Part shown: positions 1 to 7,107 of the stretch, one piece after another | How the letters are laid out: every line of letters starts with the position of its first letter | Position numbering within the stretch: position 1 is the stretch's first letter | From: Pseudomonadota bacterium | Lineage (GTDB): Bacteria > Bdellovibrionota > Oligoflexia > Oligoflexales > Oligoflexaceae | DNA length: 15,405 nt | Reading direction: 5' to 3' | Assembly: GCA_029556045.1 (NCBI GenBank) | Contig: JAKQGS010000249.1 | Location: 1-15,405, forward strand | Notes under the pieces: model-generated | Told to the model about the DNA's origin: nothing | Databases searched by the model: none | Seen by the model: the letters and a program-made list of their open reading frames with translations, nothing else | Program-made: the position numbers and the translations under genes

Positions 1-716
1 GCATACCGGTATCCGCCCACTGCTTCCTCACCTTTTTCTGCTACCAAAGCCGCAAATTGTTCAGGTGTCAGGGAGGCAAAACGCAAACGATTAAAAGGGT
101 CTCTGTAGAGGTAACTTTCGATCTCAATTTCGTCCCGATTCATCACCCCATCAAGCAGAGCCACATATTCCCGCAAGTTGGTCTTACGTTGAAATTGCTC
201 TTGCAAAGTAGCCAGAGCCTGGGGAGACTTGGCCACCACCATAACGCCGCTGGTATCCTTGTCGAGACGATGGACAATTCCCGGCCGCACGGAATCGCCA
301 ATATTGGACACCGCAGCGGATGTTTGGAGATGGTGGAGAACGCCTTCAACCAGAGTGGGCTCACGAGTGCCCGCCCCAGGATGCACCGTCAGACCCGCCG
401 GTTTGTTGATGACCAACACGGTTTCATCTTCATGGAGTACTTCAAAAGCAACGGGGACTGGTTTCAGCTGGGAAGCGGCCGCGGTGGCGAGAGGCTCGTT
501 AATATTGACCGAAACTGCATCCCTTTCCCTGACGATATGGCGGGGGGGAATCTCCTGGCCGTTACATAGGACCTGGCCGGCATTGATCAGCAACTTGATG
601 CGGGTTCGGCTGACGCCCTCGAGGGTACTGGCCAAAAACGCGTCAATCCGTTCTCCCGCAAGCTCCGGGGGGACGGTAAACGTCAGGGAGTGTCTTTTTT
701 CTGTTCCTTCATCCAA
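1..716 (-). CDS. rluD: RluD-family 23S rRNA pseudouridine synthase, C-terminus cut by window edge
   Basis: The reading frame is open to the left edge, so only about 238 N-terminal residues are present; family members usually have 300-330. An S4 RNA-binding domain (roughly residues 10-75, with SRTRIKLLINAGQVLCNG) is followed by the pseudouridine synthase core with VINKPAGLTVHPG and the signature HRLDKDTSG. The catalytic aspartate of that signature is encoded at 261-263, about residue 152. The family isomerises uridines to pseudouridine in 23S rRNA helix 69 (RluD) or related sites; the exact target is inferred from the signature only. No ATG fits. A TTG at 714-716, with GGAG 11 nt upstream, is my best start, and it overlaps the end of the preceding HTH gene by about 34 nt, suggesting translational coupling. 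It is probably the third gene of a minus-strand operon. Confidence 0.85.
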   Translation of the reverse strand, partial: MDEGTEKRHSLTFTVPPELAGERIDAFLASTLEGVSRTRIKLLINAGQVLCNGQEIPPRHIVRERDAVSVNINEPLATAAASQLKPVPVAFEVLHEDETVLVINKPAGLTVHPGAGTREPTLVEGVLHHLQTSAAVSNIGDSVRPGIVHRLDKDTSGVMVVAKSPQALATLQEQFQRKTNLREYVALLDGVMNRDEIEIESYLYRDPFNRLRFASLTPEQFAALVAEKGEEAVGGYRY

Positions 717-1498
717 GTGGTCAATTTCTCCGTAAATGCTTCCACCAAGGGATGGGGGTTTTCGATTCCCAGGTATTTCAAATATCCCTTCAGAAAGCCT
801 CTTACATATACCAAAGCCGGCAGTGTGGCATATAAGTTTTCTTCTAAACCTTTGACATAAGTCGGAGAAATTTTTGTATAGTTCTGGACCTCCTCGCGGG
901 TTACCCCCAGGAATTCCCGGATCCGCAGATACAAGTTTCCATCACCGGGATCCCCTTGCGCCAGCATGTCTTTGACGCGTTCCCGTATTTCCGCCCGGGT
1001 AGCATTGACAGCCGTCTTACGAACGGGGGTATATTCGTTCAGCTGTTTATGAGTGCCTGTGGACTCCATAGTATCGGCGGATGAGTGATAGTGGGATTCC
1101 ACATTTGGAGAGACCAGCATGTCGCCACGAGGTAATACACGAGGGCTCATGACCCCTTCGACCAGACTGGCGGTTTCATCAGCCAACGAGCTAACTGGGG
1201 AAGCCACCACGGTCTGATCGATAAAATCCCGCCCCTGTGCCTGAAAGGCCACTCGCAGGCGTGAGTCGTAGTCCTTGCGGCTGACACCATCATCCAGCAC
1301 CCGAAAGGCTTCTTCAAGTATCTCAAGAGCCTTTTGGGTGTCGGTATCACCCATAAGTGAATAGAGGGCTTGATTGCTTGCAGAATAAGTGTTTTTGAGC
1401 CGAATATAGGCCTCGCGGATTTTCAGGCGTGAAGCACCGGCTTCCACCTCAAGAATGTCATAATAATTGACCATATCTTCAAGCCTTCTGCTTTCCAT
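683..1498 (-). CDS. J-like domain fused to RodZ-like helix-turn-helix protein
   Basis: This is a 271-residue soluble protein. Residues about 9-80 (NYYDILEVEAGASRLKIREA ... AFRVLDD ... KDYDSRL) have the layout of a J domain, but the HPD tripeptide needed to stimulate DnaK is replaced by TYSASNQALYSL. Residues about 187-245 (YLRIREFLGVTREEVQNYTK, then SPTYVKGLEEN, then YVRGFLKGYLKYLGI) match the RodZ/HTH_25 class of helix-turn-helix. The middle, about 90-165, is low in recognisable structure. RodZ itself has a transmembrane segment after its HTH; none is present here. A longer reading from 1552 is open, but the ATG at 1498 has an excellent GAGGGGAG ribosome site 6 nt away and leaves a clean 28-nt gap after the MinD-like gene. 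Its role is unknown. Its place next to a MinD-like ATPase suggests cell polarity, shape or division, which is inference. Confidence 0.75.
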   Translation of the reverse strand: MESRRLEDMVNYYDILEVEAGASRLKIREAYIRLKNTYSASNQALYSLMGDTDTQKALEILEEAFRVLDDGVSRKDYDSRLRVAFQAQGRDFIDQTVVASPVSSLADETASLVEGVMSPRVLPRGDMLVSPNVESHYHSSADTMESTGTHKQLNEYTPVRKTAVNATRAEIRERVKDMLAQGDPGDGNLYLRIREFLGVTREEVQNYTKISPTYVKGLEENLYATLPALVYVRGFLKGYLKYLGIENPHPLVEAFTEKLTTWMKEQKKDTP

Positions 1499-1526
1499 TT
1501 CAACTCCCCTCGTCACGGAGGCAGGA

Positions 1527-2636
1527 CTAACGGGCTTTAGCGTAACTTTCATGGTTTAGTCCCTTCTCGCTGAGTAAATCTAAAGTCTTGCTGACCATAA
1601 ATGAAATTCGTTTGGACACCTGACTATGAGGAAATTCCAATACTGGCAGGCGGTGGATTTTGGTGGATTTCCAAACCGTTTCATCATAATTCAAATAGCC
1701 GATGTCGTGGGTGTTAAAACCAAAATAACGGCGACAAATGTGCTCCATGGATAAGCCGATATCCCGATCAGCCTGCTCCCGGGCTTGGTTGATTACCACC
1801 CCTATCTTGCGACAATGCATGGCCAATCGCATGTCCCGGATGAATTCCGGATAGACTCCCTCCAGCTTTGTCAATAATGTCAAATATCCGCTGGCCGCTC
1901 CGCTCTGACCATTGTCGCCAATTGAGCGTTTGATCTCCCGTGCTGTATCGGGCTTCTGGTTATTACGACCAATATTTTCCACCATTTTCCACAAGACCAT
2001 TTTCAGGAACACATAGGCATTTTCAATAGAGGCTGGCTCGGGTAGAACCGTCACAATACCCAAATGGGCACCCAGGAAGAAATCGATGGTATGGGAATGG
2101 GTCCCGGCCCCCAAATCAATGACCACAAAATCAAAGTTATAATTGGACTTGGCCCCCAGAATCTCCTGCCATAGTGGAATCAGCAGATCAGAATGCCCCC
2201 GCTCCAGACGGTCCGACCATCCCTGATTATTACCCCCGGCAATAAAGGTCAGTCCTTGGATGGGGGTTGCCTGCAGAACGTCAGCAAAGCTAGCCTGCCG
2301 GTTCAAAAGAAAATCCACCAGTGATTTTTTCGGCATACTGAGGCCGAAATGAGAGTGCAGATTGGAACATCCCAGATCCAGGTCCACCGCCAGTGTTCGA
2401 TATCCCCGCAAAGCAAGCCCCGCCGCCAGATTGGAGCTCAGCATGGTTTTCCCAACTCCTCCCTTGCCGCCACCAACCGCTATGATTTTGGGACATGAGG
2501 CTTCCTGAGAAGCGGGGATTTTGATGGGTAAGGCCAAGCGCCAGCCCTCTAAGCGGGCGCGCTCCGACTCACTGATACCAGCGTGAAAAATCGGCGTGGA
2601 AAAATAACGCCGCATCACTTCTTTGGTTTCTATCAT
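1527..2636 (-). CDS. MinD/ParA-family P-loop ATPase
   Basis: This is a 369-residue cytoplasmic ATPase of the SIMIBI MinD/ParA/FleN group. The deviant Walker A motif GGGKGGVGKT lies at residues 55-64 with the signature lysine K58 and P-loop lysine K63. Walker A' is DLDLG (85-89), and FDFVVIDLGAG (168-178) is the Walker B region. EPASIENAYVFLK (200-212) is typical of a deltaproteobacterial-type branch of the family as I remember it. A 45-residue N-terminal tail precedes the ATPase core. I do not see a clear MinD-type C-terminal amphipathic helix, and there is no minC or minE beside it, so division-site placement is not implied. Family members position flagella, pili or other polar machines. The ATG follows GGGGGT. 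It is the first gene of the probable operon with the J/HTH protein and RluD. Confidence 0.85.
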   Translation of the reverse strand: MIETKEVMRRYFSTPIFHAGISESERARLEGWRLALPIKIPASQEASCPKIIAVGGGKGGVGKTMLSSNLAAGLALRGYRTLAVDLDLGCSNLHSHFGLSMPKKSLVDFLLNRQASFADVLQATPIQGLTFIAGGNNQGWSDRLERGHSDLLIPLWQEILGAKSNYNFDFVVIDLGAGTHSHTIDFFLGAHLGIVTVLPEPASIENAYVFLKMVLWKMVENIGRNNQKPDTAREIKRSIGDNGQSGAASGYLTLLTKLEGVYPEFIRDMRLAMHCRKIGVVINQAREQADRDIGLSMEHICRRYFGFNTHDIGYLNYDETVWKSTKIHRLPVLEFPHSQVSKRISFMVSKTLDLLSEKGLNHESYAKAR

Positions 2637-2754
2637 CGGACCCCCAATAAAAATTGGCCACGGCGTGCGTGGATGCGTCTTGGGCGCGCTTAGCCATCCA
2701 ATTTATGAGACAGCCTCTGGTCGTAACTTCATGAGTTTTTGGATTCTTCCCTAG

Positions 2755-2783
2755 ATTCTATATCATTACCCCGATTTCGCCAA
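2755..2783 (-). promoter_or_regulatory. Candidate sigma70-like promoter for the MinD-like operon
   Basis: On the minus strand TTGGCG (2778-2783) and TAGAAT (2755-2760) are exactly 17 nt apart. The start would fall near 2748 and give a leader of about 110 nt. The -35 box overlaps a small inverted repeat, CGCC-AAGAT-GGCG (2778-2790), which could be an operator. The rest of the 2637-2856 gap shows nothing else I can name. Confidence 0.4.
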
Positions 2784-2856
2784 GATGGCGCATATTCTGC
2801 CCGCGGATTTTATAACAACCGCAAAAACATCCAATTAGACAATTTAAATCAATGGC

Positions 2857-3420
2857 TTAAGACGACCTATAACCCAAAATGAAAGAGTGGATAAACGCCA
2901 GACCAAACATCAGGGGGTAAATGGCAAGACGAGCCAAAAACCAATGACGATCCCTGAAGCGAATGGCAGCATACCCCATCAAGACGGCGTGTACCATCAG
3001 AAGACCTGCTGCGTGGCCCGACATCGAGGCTAACCGTTCCAGCATGAGCGGATCCTCGAAGGCACCGGCAAAGGTCGGCATTAATTGTTTCATGCGTGGT
3101 ACCATTTTTACCAAAAGGGGGATGTCGAAGAACTGAAACCACCCTAGGACCAGGCTGAAAATCATTCCCATCAAAGCCGGCTGAAACTTGAAGAGACGAG
3201 AATCATTGAGGCGCAAGGCCAATCCGCCAAGTCCTACCAATAGTGCACCCTCCAGGAGCAGCAGTCGATCCAACTGCCCACTATCCAGCCAGTCCCAAAT
3301 CATGAATGCCAAATAGGTGACGAGTGCTGCCCAAATGCCCCTTTTTTGTCCATAGCGCAATGTAATCAAGAAGTAGGCAAAAAGTGGCAGGATACTCCCA
3401 ACCATGGCAAAACCGTTCAT
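2857..3420 (-). CDS. IspZ/YciB-like septation membrane protein
   Basis: This is a 187-residue, strongly hydrophobic protein with about five membrane-spanning segments (residues around 5-20, 28-45, 55-70, 80-105 and 137-185). The arrangement is that of YciB/IspZ: a paired helix start, a second segment ending WDWLDSG, then LLLEGALLVGLGGLALRLND and the segment FKFQPALMGMIFSLVLG. In the family the corresponding motif is a F-K-x-K-P-type sequence followed by a long helix. YciB proteins sit in the inner membrane, interact with division and elongation proteins, and affect envelope integrity. Similarity is by pattern only, and the loop around LVKMVPRMKQLMPTFAGAF is longer than in E. coli YciB. The start codon at 3420 has a weak AGGA about 12 nt upstream. 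The gene is divergent from sthA with a 77-nt gap and no terminator is visible behind it. Confidence 0.6.
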   Translation of the reverse strand: MNGFAMVGSILPLFAYFLITLRYGQKRGIWAALVTYLAFMIWDWLDSGQLDRLLLLEGALLVGLGGLALRLNDSRLFKFQPALMGMIFSLVLGWFQFFDIPLLVKMVPRMKQLMPTFAGAFEDPLMLERLASMSGHAAGLLMVHAVLMGYAAIRFRDRHWFLARLAIYPLMFGLAFIHSFILGYRSS

Positions 3421-3497
3421 AATGGATTTAGTCCTAACAAGTATTTTCAGTGGACGGCCAGATGAGTGTTCTTTCTACTTATACCACCTTTTAAAAA

Positions 3498-4988
3498 ATG
3501 GACCAGGTACATCATATGACTACAGACAAGAATGTGACGGGTAAGGCACAACACCAACACTACGATCTCATTGTGATTGGTAGTGGTCCGGCTGGGATCA
3601 ATGGTGCCTTGCAGGCCGCAAAACTGAATAAAAAGGTGGCTATCGTCGAGCAGTCCCCCGATCGCCTGGGAGGAGCCTGGATCCATACTGGAACGATTCC
3701 CTCCAAAACCATGCGGGAGGCGCTGGCAGCGATTCAAAGCATCAATTACCACGCCGGACACCAGTGGGTAGAAAGGATCGTTCACAACCTGTCATCCGCC
3801 CAACTGCGTGATCGGGCACGCCAGGTTTGCATGGCTGAGGAAGATCTGATCCGCAACCATATTGAAAGCAATCACATCGAAGTCATTCGCGGATTTGGCC
3901 GTATAGAGTCCGCCAATACGGTACGGGTTATCCCTAAAAATCAACAATCATTTTTGATGACAACCGATTACATCCTCGTAGCCACCGGCAGTCGGCCTCG
4001 ACGTCCCTCTCACATACCCTTTGACGGTTGGCGTGTGATTGATTCCGATGAAATCCTCACCATGGACGCATTACCTCGTTCCATTCTGGTATTTGGAGCT
4101 GGTGTCATTGGATGCGAATATGCCTGTATTTTTGGGGCCATTGGCGCTGAAACCACCATCGTCGACGCGCGACCGCGCATCATGCAGACGCTGGATCATG
4201 AGATTTCGGAAGAGCTCAAGCGTTCCATGGAGGGTATGGGCATCCGCTTCAAACTGAATACCCGCATGAGTTCACTTAAAATTGATGGGCCTCAGGTCAC
4301 CACCCATTTTGATGATGGTAACAACATGACCACCGATGTCTTTTTCTTTGCGGCAGGTCGGGATTCTTGCACCTCCAATATCGGCCTCGAAAGGGTCGGC
4401 ATCAAGATGAACGAACGGAGCGCCATCCTGGTGAATGAGTTTTTTCAAACCGCGGTTGGCAACATCTATGCAGCAGGTGACGCCATCGGACCACCAGCTC
4501 TGGCAGCAACGTCATCCGAACAGGGTCGTGTGGCAATTTGCCATGCGTTTGGTTCTTGGACCAAAGGGTTTCCCAAGGTATACCCCCTGGGGGTTTACAC
4601 GATTCCGGAAGTCTCTTCCGTCGGACAGACGGAGGAGGAGTTGAAAGAGTCCAATACACCATTTGTGGTTGGTCGGGCCAGCTACAGCGAAATCGCCCGC
4701 GGTTATATCAGGGGCGACCACCATGGCCTGCTTAAACTCCTGGCGTGCCCTAAAACCCTGCAAATTCTTGGCGTCCACATTGTGGGAGCAGATGCAGCCA
4801 ACTTGGTCCATATCGGTCAATGCTGTATGCTGGCCGGCATGCCGTTGGATGAGATGGTCAGTTCAGTCATCTTTAATTATCCAACCTTGGCTGAAGCCTA
4901 TCGTATCGCGGCATTCAACGCCTTGAATCAGGTCTATCCCGATGGAAATTTCGAAAACAAACACTGCGTTCTGACCACTGGCGAATGA
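3498..4988 (+). CDS. sthA: Soluble pyridine nucleotide transhydrogenase (Si-specific)
   Basis: This cytoplasmic FAD flavoprotein transfers hydride between NADPH and NAD+, usually to burn off excess NADPH. The FAD site GSGPAG is at residues 28-33, the NAD(P) Rossmann motif GAGVIG at 200-205, and the second FAD motif is NIYAAGDAIGPP. The C-terminal FNYPTLAEAYRIAAFNALNQV matches SthA. It also lacks the His-Glu dyad of lipoamide dehydrogenase. In the region that carries the redox disulfide in lipoamide dehydrogenases it reads GGAWIHTGTIPSK, so both cysteines are absent; E. coli SthA, from memory, keeps the first one. This rules out disulfide reductase chemistry. The length of 496 residues compares with about 466 in E. 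coli, the excess being at the two ends. ATG 3498 has no ribosome site. In-frame ATG 3516 has AGGT at 8 nt and may be the true start (490 residues). The gene ends 5 nt before the convergent lysR gene. Confidence 0.9.
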   Translation: MDQVHHMTTDKNVTGKAQHQHYDLIVIGSGPAGINGALQAAKLNKKVAIVEQSPDRLGGAWIHTGTIPSKTMREALAAIQSINYHAGHQWVERIVHNLSSAQLRDRARQVCMAEEDLIRNHIESNHIEVIRGFGRIESANTVRVIPKNQQSFLMTTDYILVATGSRPRRPSHIPFDGWRVIDSDEILTMDALPRSILVFGAGVIGCEYACIFGAIGAETTIVDARPRIMQTLDHEISEELKRSMEGMGIRFKLNTRMSSLKIDGPQVTTHFDDGNNMTTDVFFFAAGRDSCTSNIGLERVGIKMNERSAILVNEFFQTAVGNIYAAGDAIGPPALAATSSEQGRVAICHAFGSWTKGFPKVYPLGVYTIPEVSSVGQTEEELKESNTPFVVGRASYSEIARGYIRGDHHGLLKLLACPKTLQILGVHIVGADAANLVHIGQCCMLAGMPLDEMVSSVIFNYPTLAEAYRIAAFNALNQVYPDGNFENKHCVLTTGE

Positions 4989-4993
4989 ATCAA

Positions 4994-5953
4994 TTATTTT
5001 TTCATATATTGAAAATTCCCCAGCTTTTCAACAAACTGAGGCACCTCACCATCCATATCGTCAAACCTTAATTTGAGCGGATTCAACCAGGATTCGTTTT
5101 CGGAACCGGAATAGGTGGCCAGATAGATTTTATAGAGCCAAAGAGATCGCTCCGCTCCAATGCGAAAAAGTTTTTCATTCAATGCCTCATGCTGAACATA
5201 CAAATCTGGGAAAAACCCGACACCCACACCATCTTGAACCGCTTGAATACAGGCCTGTAGGATGTCGCTCTCAAAGGCAACAGGGTTTTGCAGGGTATTG
5301 CGCACGATGTACTGATCTATCTCTTCGCGCATGGCGACACCGCGGCAGGGCAACACCAATCCCAGTTCAATCTTTTTTAAAAGATCGTGGATTTCCAAAT
5401 GTGAAACGCTGGAGGTCATGGACGCCAAATCCGGACTCCCATATAGATAAACGGGTGAAATTATCTCCCGAATGATGTGTGCACCTTCCCGATCGGGATA
5501 GTGATTGGTTATCACCGCATCCACTTCGCGCTTTTGCATCCATTCCATAACTTCCGCATGAGATCCAGAAATCATGCGGATCCGGGCCGCACTTCTTTTA
5601 TTGGAGAGAATCAAACGGGATACCAGGTCGGTTGAAAGCCGACGAGCCACCTCGTTGGCGATGGCAATCGTGACGGTGCTTTGATAAAAATTTCTCCCCT
5701 TTTTCAAGTAGGATTTCAACTCTTCTGCCGAGTCAAACATCTTCTGACAGTACCCAAAGACACATAAGCCTTCTTCGGTCAAACTGATCACCCGCCCCTC
5801 CCGGCGAAACAGTTTGATGTCCAGCATATTCTCCAAAGTATGCAACTGCGCACTGAGCGATGGCTGCGCTATCCGCAAAAACCGTGCTGCCTTAGTCACA
5901 CCGCCATATTTAGCTGTAACATAGAAGTAATACAAGTGATTGAAGTTAAACAT
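4994..5953 (-). CDS. NhaR-like LysR-family transcriptional regulator
   Basis: This is a 319-residue LysR-type regulator. The N-terminal winged HTH begins at once with NFNHLYYFYVTAKYGGVTKA, then RIAQPSLSAQLHTLEN, LDIKLFRREGR and LTEEGLCVFGYCQKMF. The NHLYYF opening and the Y-x-x-KMF segment are those of the NhaR branch, which in enterobacteria answers to sodium and activates nhaA. The rest is the two-lobe effector-binding domain. A longer reading starts at GTG 5980, but ATG 5953 has AGGA about 9 nt upstream and places the HTH exactly at the N-terminus as in other LysR proteins. It faces sthA tail to tail. No nhaA or other obvious target lies in the window, so its regulon is unknown; its own upstream region has candidate operators. 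Confidence 0.85.
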   Translation of the reverse strand: MFNFNHLYYFYVTAKYGGVTKAARFLRIAQPSLSAQLHTLENMLDIKLFRREGRVISLTEEGLCVFGYCQKMFDSAEELKSYLKKGRNFYQSTVTIAIANEVARRLSTDLVSRLILSNKRSAARIRMISGSHAEVMEWMQKREVDAVITNHYPDREGAHIIREIISPVYLYGSPDLASMTSSVSHLEIHDLLKKIELGLVLPCRGVAMREEIDQYIVRNTLQNPVAFESDILQACIQAVQDGVGVGFFPDLYVQHEALNEKLFRIGAERSLWLYKIYLATYSGSENESWLNPLKLRFDDMDGEVPQFVEKLGNFQYMKK

Positions 5954-6034
5954 CACCACGGTCCTGTTCAAGTGGTCCACCTGGTTGCGGCGACGGATGC
6001 CGTAACAACCCGGAGCAAATTATGCAAACGATAT

Positions 6035-6056
6035 TTAGCTACAAATTAGCTACAAT
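6035..6056. repeat. Tandem 11-bp repeat upstream of the LysR gene
   Basis: TTAGCTACAAA is followed directly by TTAGCTACAAT (10 of 11 identical), beginning 82 nt upstream of the lysR start codon. Each unit is about one helical turn long, so both would face the same side of DNA, as expected of a tandem regulator site. Binding is inference. Confidence 0.5.
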
Positions 6057-6079
6057 TTATAGCGATGGCTGACTTTGGC

Positions 6080-6098
6080 GATAACTATGGGTGTTATC
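6080..6098. promoter_or_regulatory. Inverted repeat GATAAC-N7-GTTATC
   Basis: A perfect 6-bp inverted repeat with a 7-nt spacer lies in the 289-nt gap between lysR and the CBS gene. The symmetry and size suit a dimeric regulator site, possibly for the LysR protein encoded next door. No binding data can be read from sequence. Confidence 0.35.
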
Positions 6099-6132
6099 CC
6101 ATACAACCAACCGCTAGATGCCAGCGCTATTG

Positions 6133-6145
6133 GGGTGAATCACCC
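6133..6145. promoter_or_regulatory. Palindrome GGGTGA-A-TCACCC
   Basis: A perfect 6+1+6 palindrome lies in the same gap, downstream of the CBS gene. It may be an operator or a short hairpin. There is no T-tract beside it, so it is not a convincing terminator. Apart from this, the tandem repeat and the other inverted repeat, I see nothing in 5954-6242. Confidence 0.3.
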
Positions 6146-6242
6146 AGTGCAAGTTCAGCCCAACGTTCCAGCCTCTCATCCGATGAATTATGAATCCGCG
6201 GCTTGAAGACGGCGTTAAACAAGATTCATCATCAGAATCTGA

Positions 6243-6677
6243 TCAACCGCCTGCTACGGAACCATAAACATAGATTTCATATTGTCGGATCATCTGCTCC
6301 CTTTCCTGCAGAACACCTAGAAGAATGGTTTCACGGGTCAAAGCACCAAGATATCTACCATCATCCAGGACGGGAAAGATCTGCTGCCGGGTTTGGAGCA
6401 GCATAGGGGCAAGGTCATTGATGCGTGAGTGCGGGGCAACCCAGACGTAGTCGTGATCGGCACAAAGAGCGATGGGTATATTCTCAGGGGAGTGATTTAG
6501 CAGACGATCCAGCAGGGAACGCTTACGGACGATGCCAACAACTCGATTCTCGTCCACCAGGGGGCTTTCCACAAAATTGCCCTCAACCATAAGCCGAATC
6601 GCTTTAAACAACTCCAAACCTGGTTCTAGCCCGGGAACATGATGCTGTTGGTTGCGCAATAATGTCTCTATAACCAT
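6243..6677 (-). CDS. Small two-CBS-domain protein
   Basis: This 144-residue protein consists almost only of a CBS pair (Bateman module). The first repeat is about residues 5-60 (LFKAIRLMVEGNFVESPLVD, then NRVVGIVRKRSLLDRLL). The second is about 72-130 (APHSRINDLAPMLLQTRQQ, then IFPVLDDGRYLGALTRETIL). Such stand-alone modules usually bind adenine nucleotides (AMP, ATP, SAM or c-di-AMP in different families) and act on a partner. The ligand cannot be read here. The ribosome site GGAGGA lies 8 nt before the ATG. It is transcribed away from the eRF1-like gene across a shared 430-nt spacer, which suggests common control, an inference. Confidence 0.8.
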   Translation of the reverse strand: MVIETLLRNQQHHVPGLEPGLELFKAIRLMVEGNFVESPLVDENRVVGIVRKRSLLDRLLNHSPENIPIALCADHDYVWVAPHSRINDLAPMLLQTRQQIFPVLDDGRYLGALTRETILLGVLQEREQMIRQYEIYVYGSVAGG

Positions 6678-7107
6678 GTTGATCTTCCTCCGAAAAGAAT
6701 GTCGTTTGATTCGTGCCGTCTAAATGACACATTCCCATTGTGTTGGCAAATTAGATAATTCGTATCGTTCCAATACCTAAATGCTATTGTTCGCTTGATT
6801 TAGCGGCATTCTTTAGGGGAAAATAAGCACAAGAACGACCGTGCATTTGGAGAGAACACCCATAACCAATCTCAAAAAGCACTATTCTATACGGTAAAAC
6901 ACTAATTTTGAGTCTCTCCGTCTTTTCATGAATTTTGAATAATTTTCACGAAATTCTTATCTTGGAACGGCTAAAAATACTCCAAAACACGACATCGCGT
7001 GATGACGTGATGTGCTATACTATGCGTTCGATATCAAAATTGTATTTTTCAACACAAAGCATTTCTGTGACAGTATTATCGACAGATTAACCGGGGAGGG
7101 GTTTGCC
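6678..7107. other. AT-rich divergent spacer between the CBS gene and the eRF1-like gene
   Basis: This 430-nt stretch carries no gene that I can support. It is richer in A and T than its surroundings and must hold the promoters of both divergent genes. It contains an extended -10 element near its right end, paired GTGATG repeats just upstream of that, and an interrupted inverted repeat of GAATTT and AAATTC near 6930-6957. Confidence 0.5.
7013..7021 (+). promoter_or_regulatory. Extended -10 promoter element for the eRF1-like gene
   Basis: TG-C-TATACT is a good extended -10 box; no clear -35 box lies 17 nt upstream. Transcription would begin near 7028 and give a leader of about 80 nt before ATG 7108. 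Its position inside the longest possible reading frame argues against a GTG start at 7012. The direct repeat GTGATG-AC-GTGATG (6999-7012) abuts it and could be an operator. Confidence 0.45.

Noticed and set aside
57..735. Two long plus-strand reading frames (57-569 and 229-735)
   Set aside because: They are antisense shadows of the RluD-family gene, whose own frame has the S4 domain and HRLDKDTSG. It is open at the left edge and so easily overlooked.
7012..7107. 32-codon N-terminal extension of the eRF1-like protein from GTG 7012
   Set aside because: No ribosome site precedes it, the likely promoter -10 box lies within it, and ATG 7108 has a strong GGGGAGGGG.
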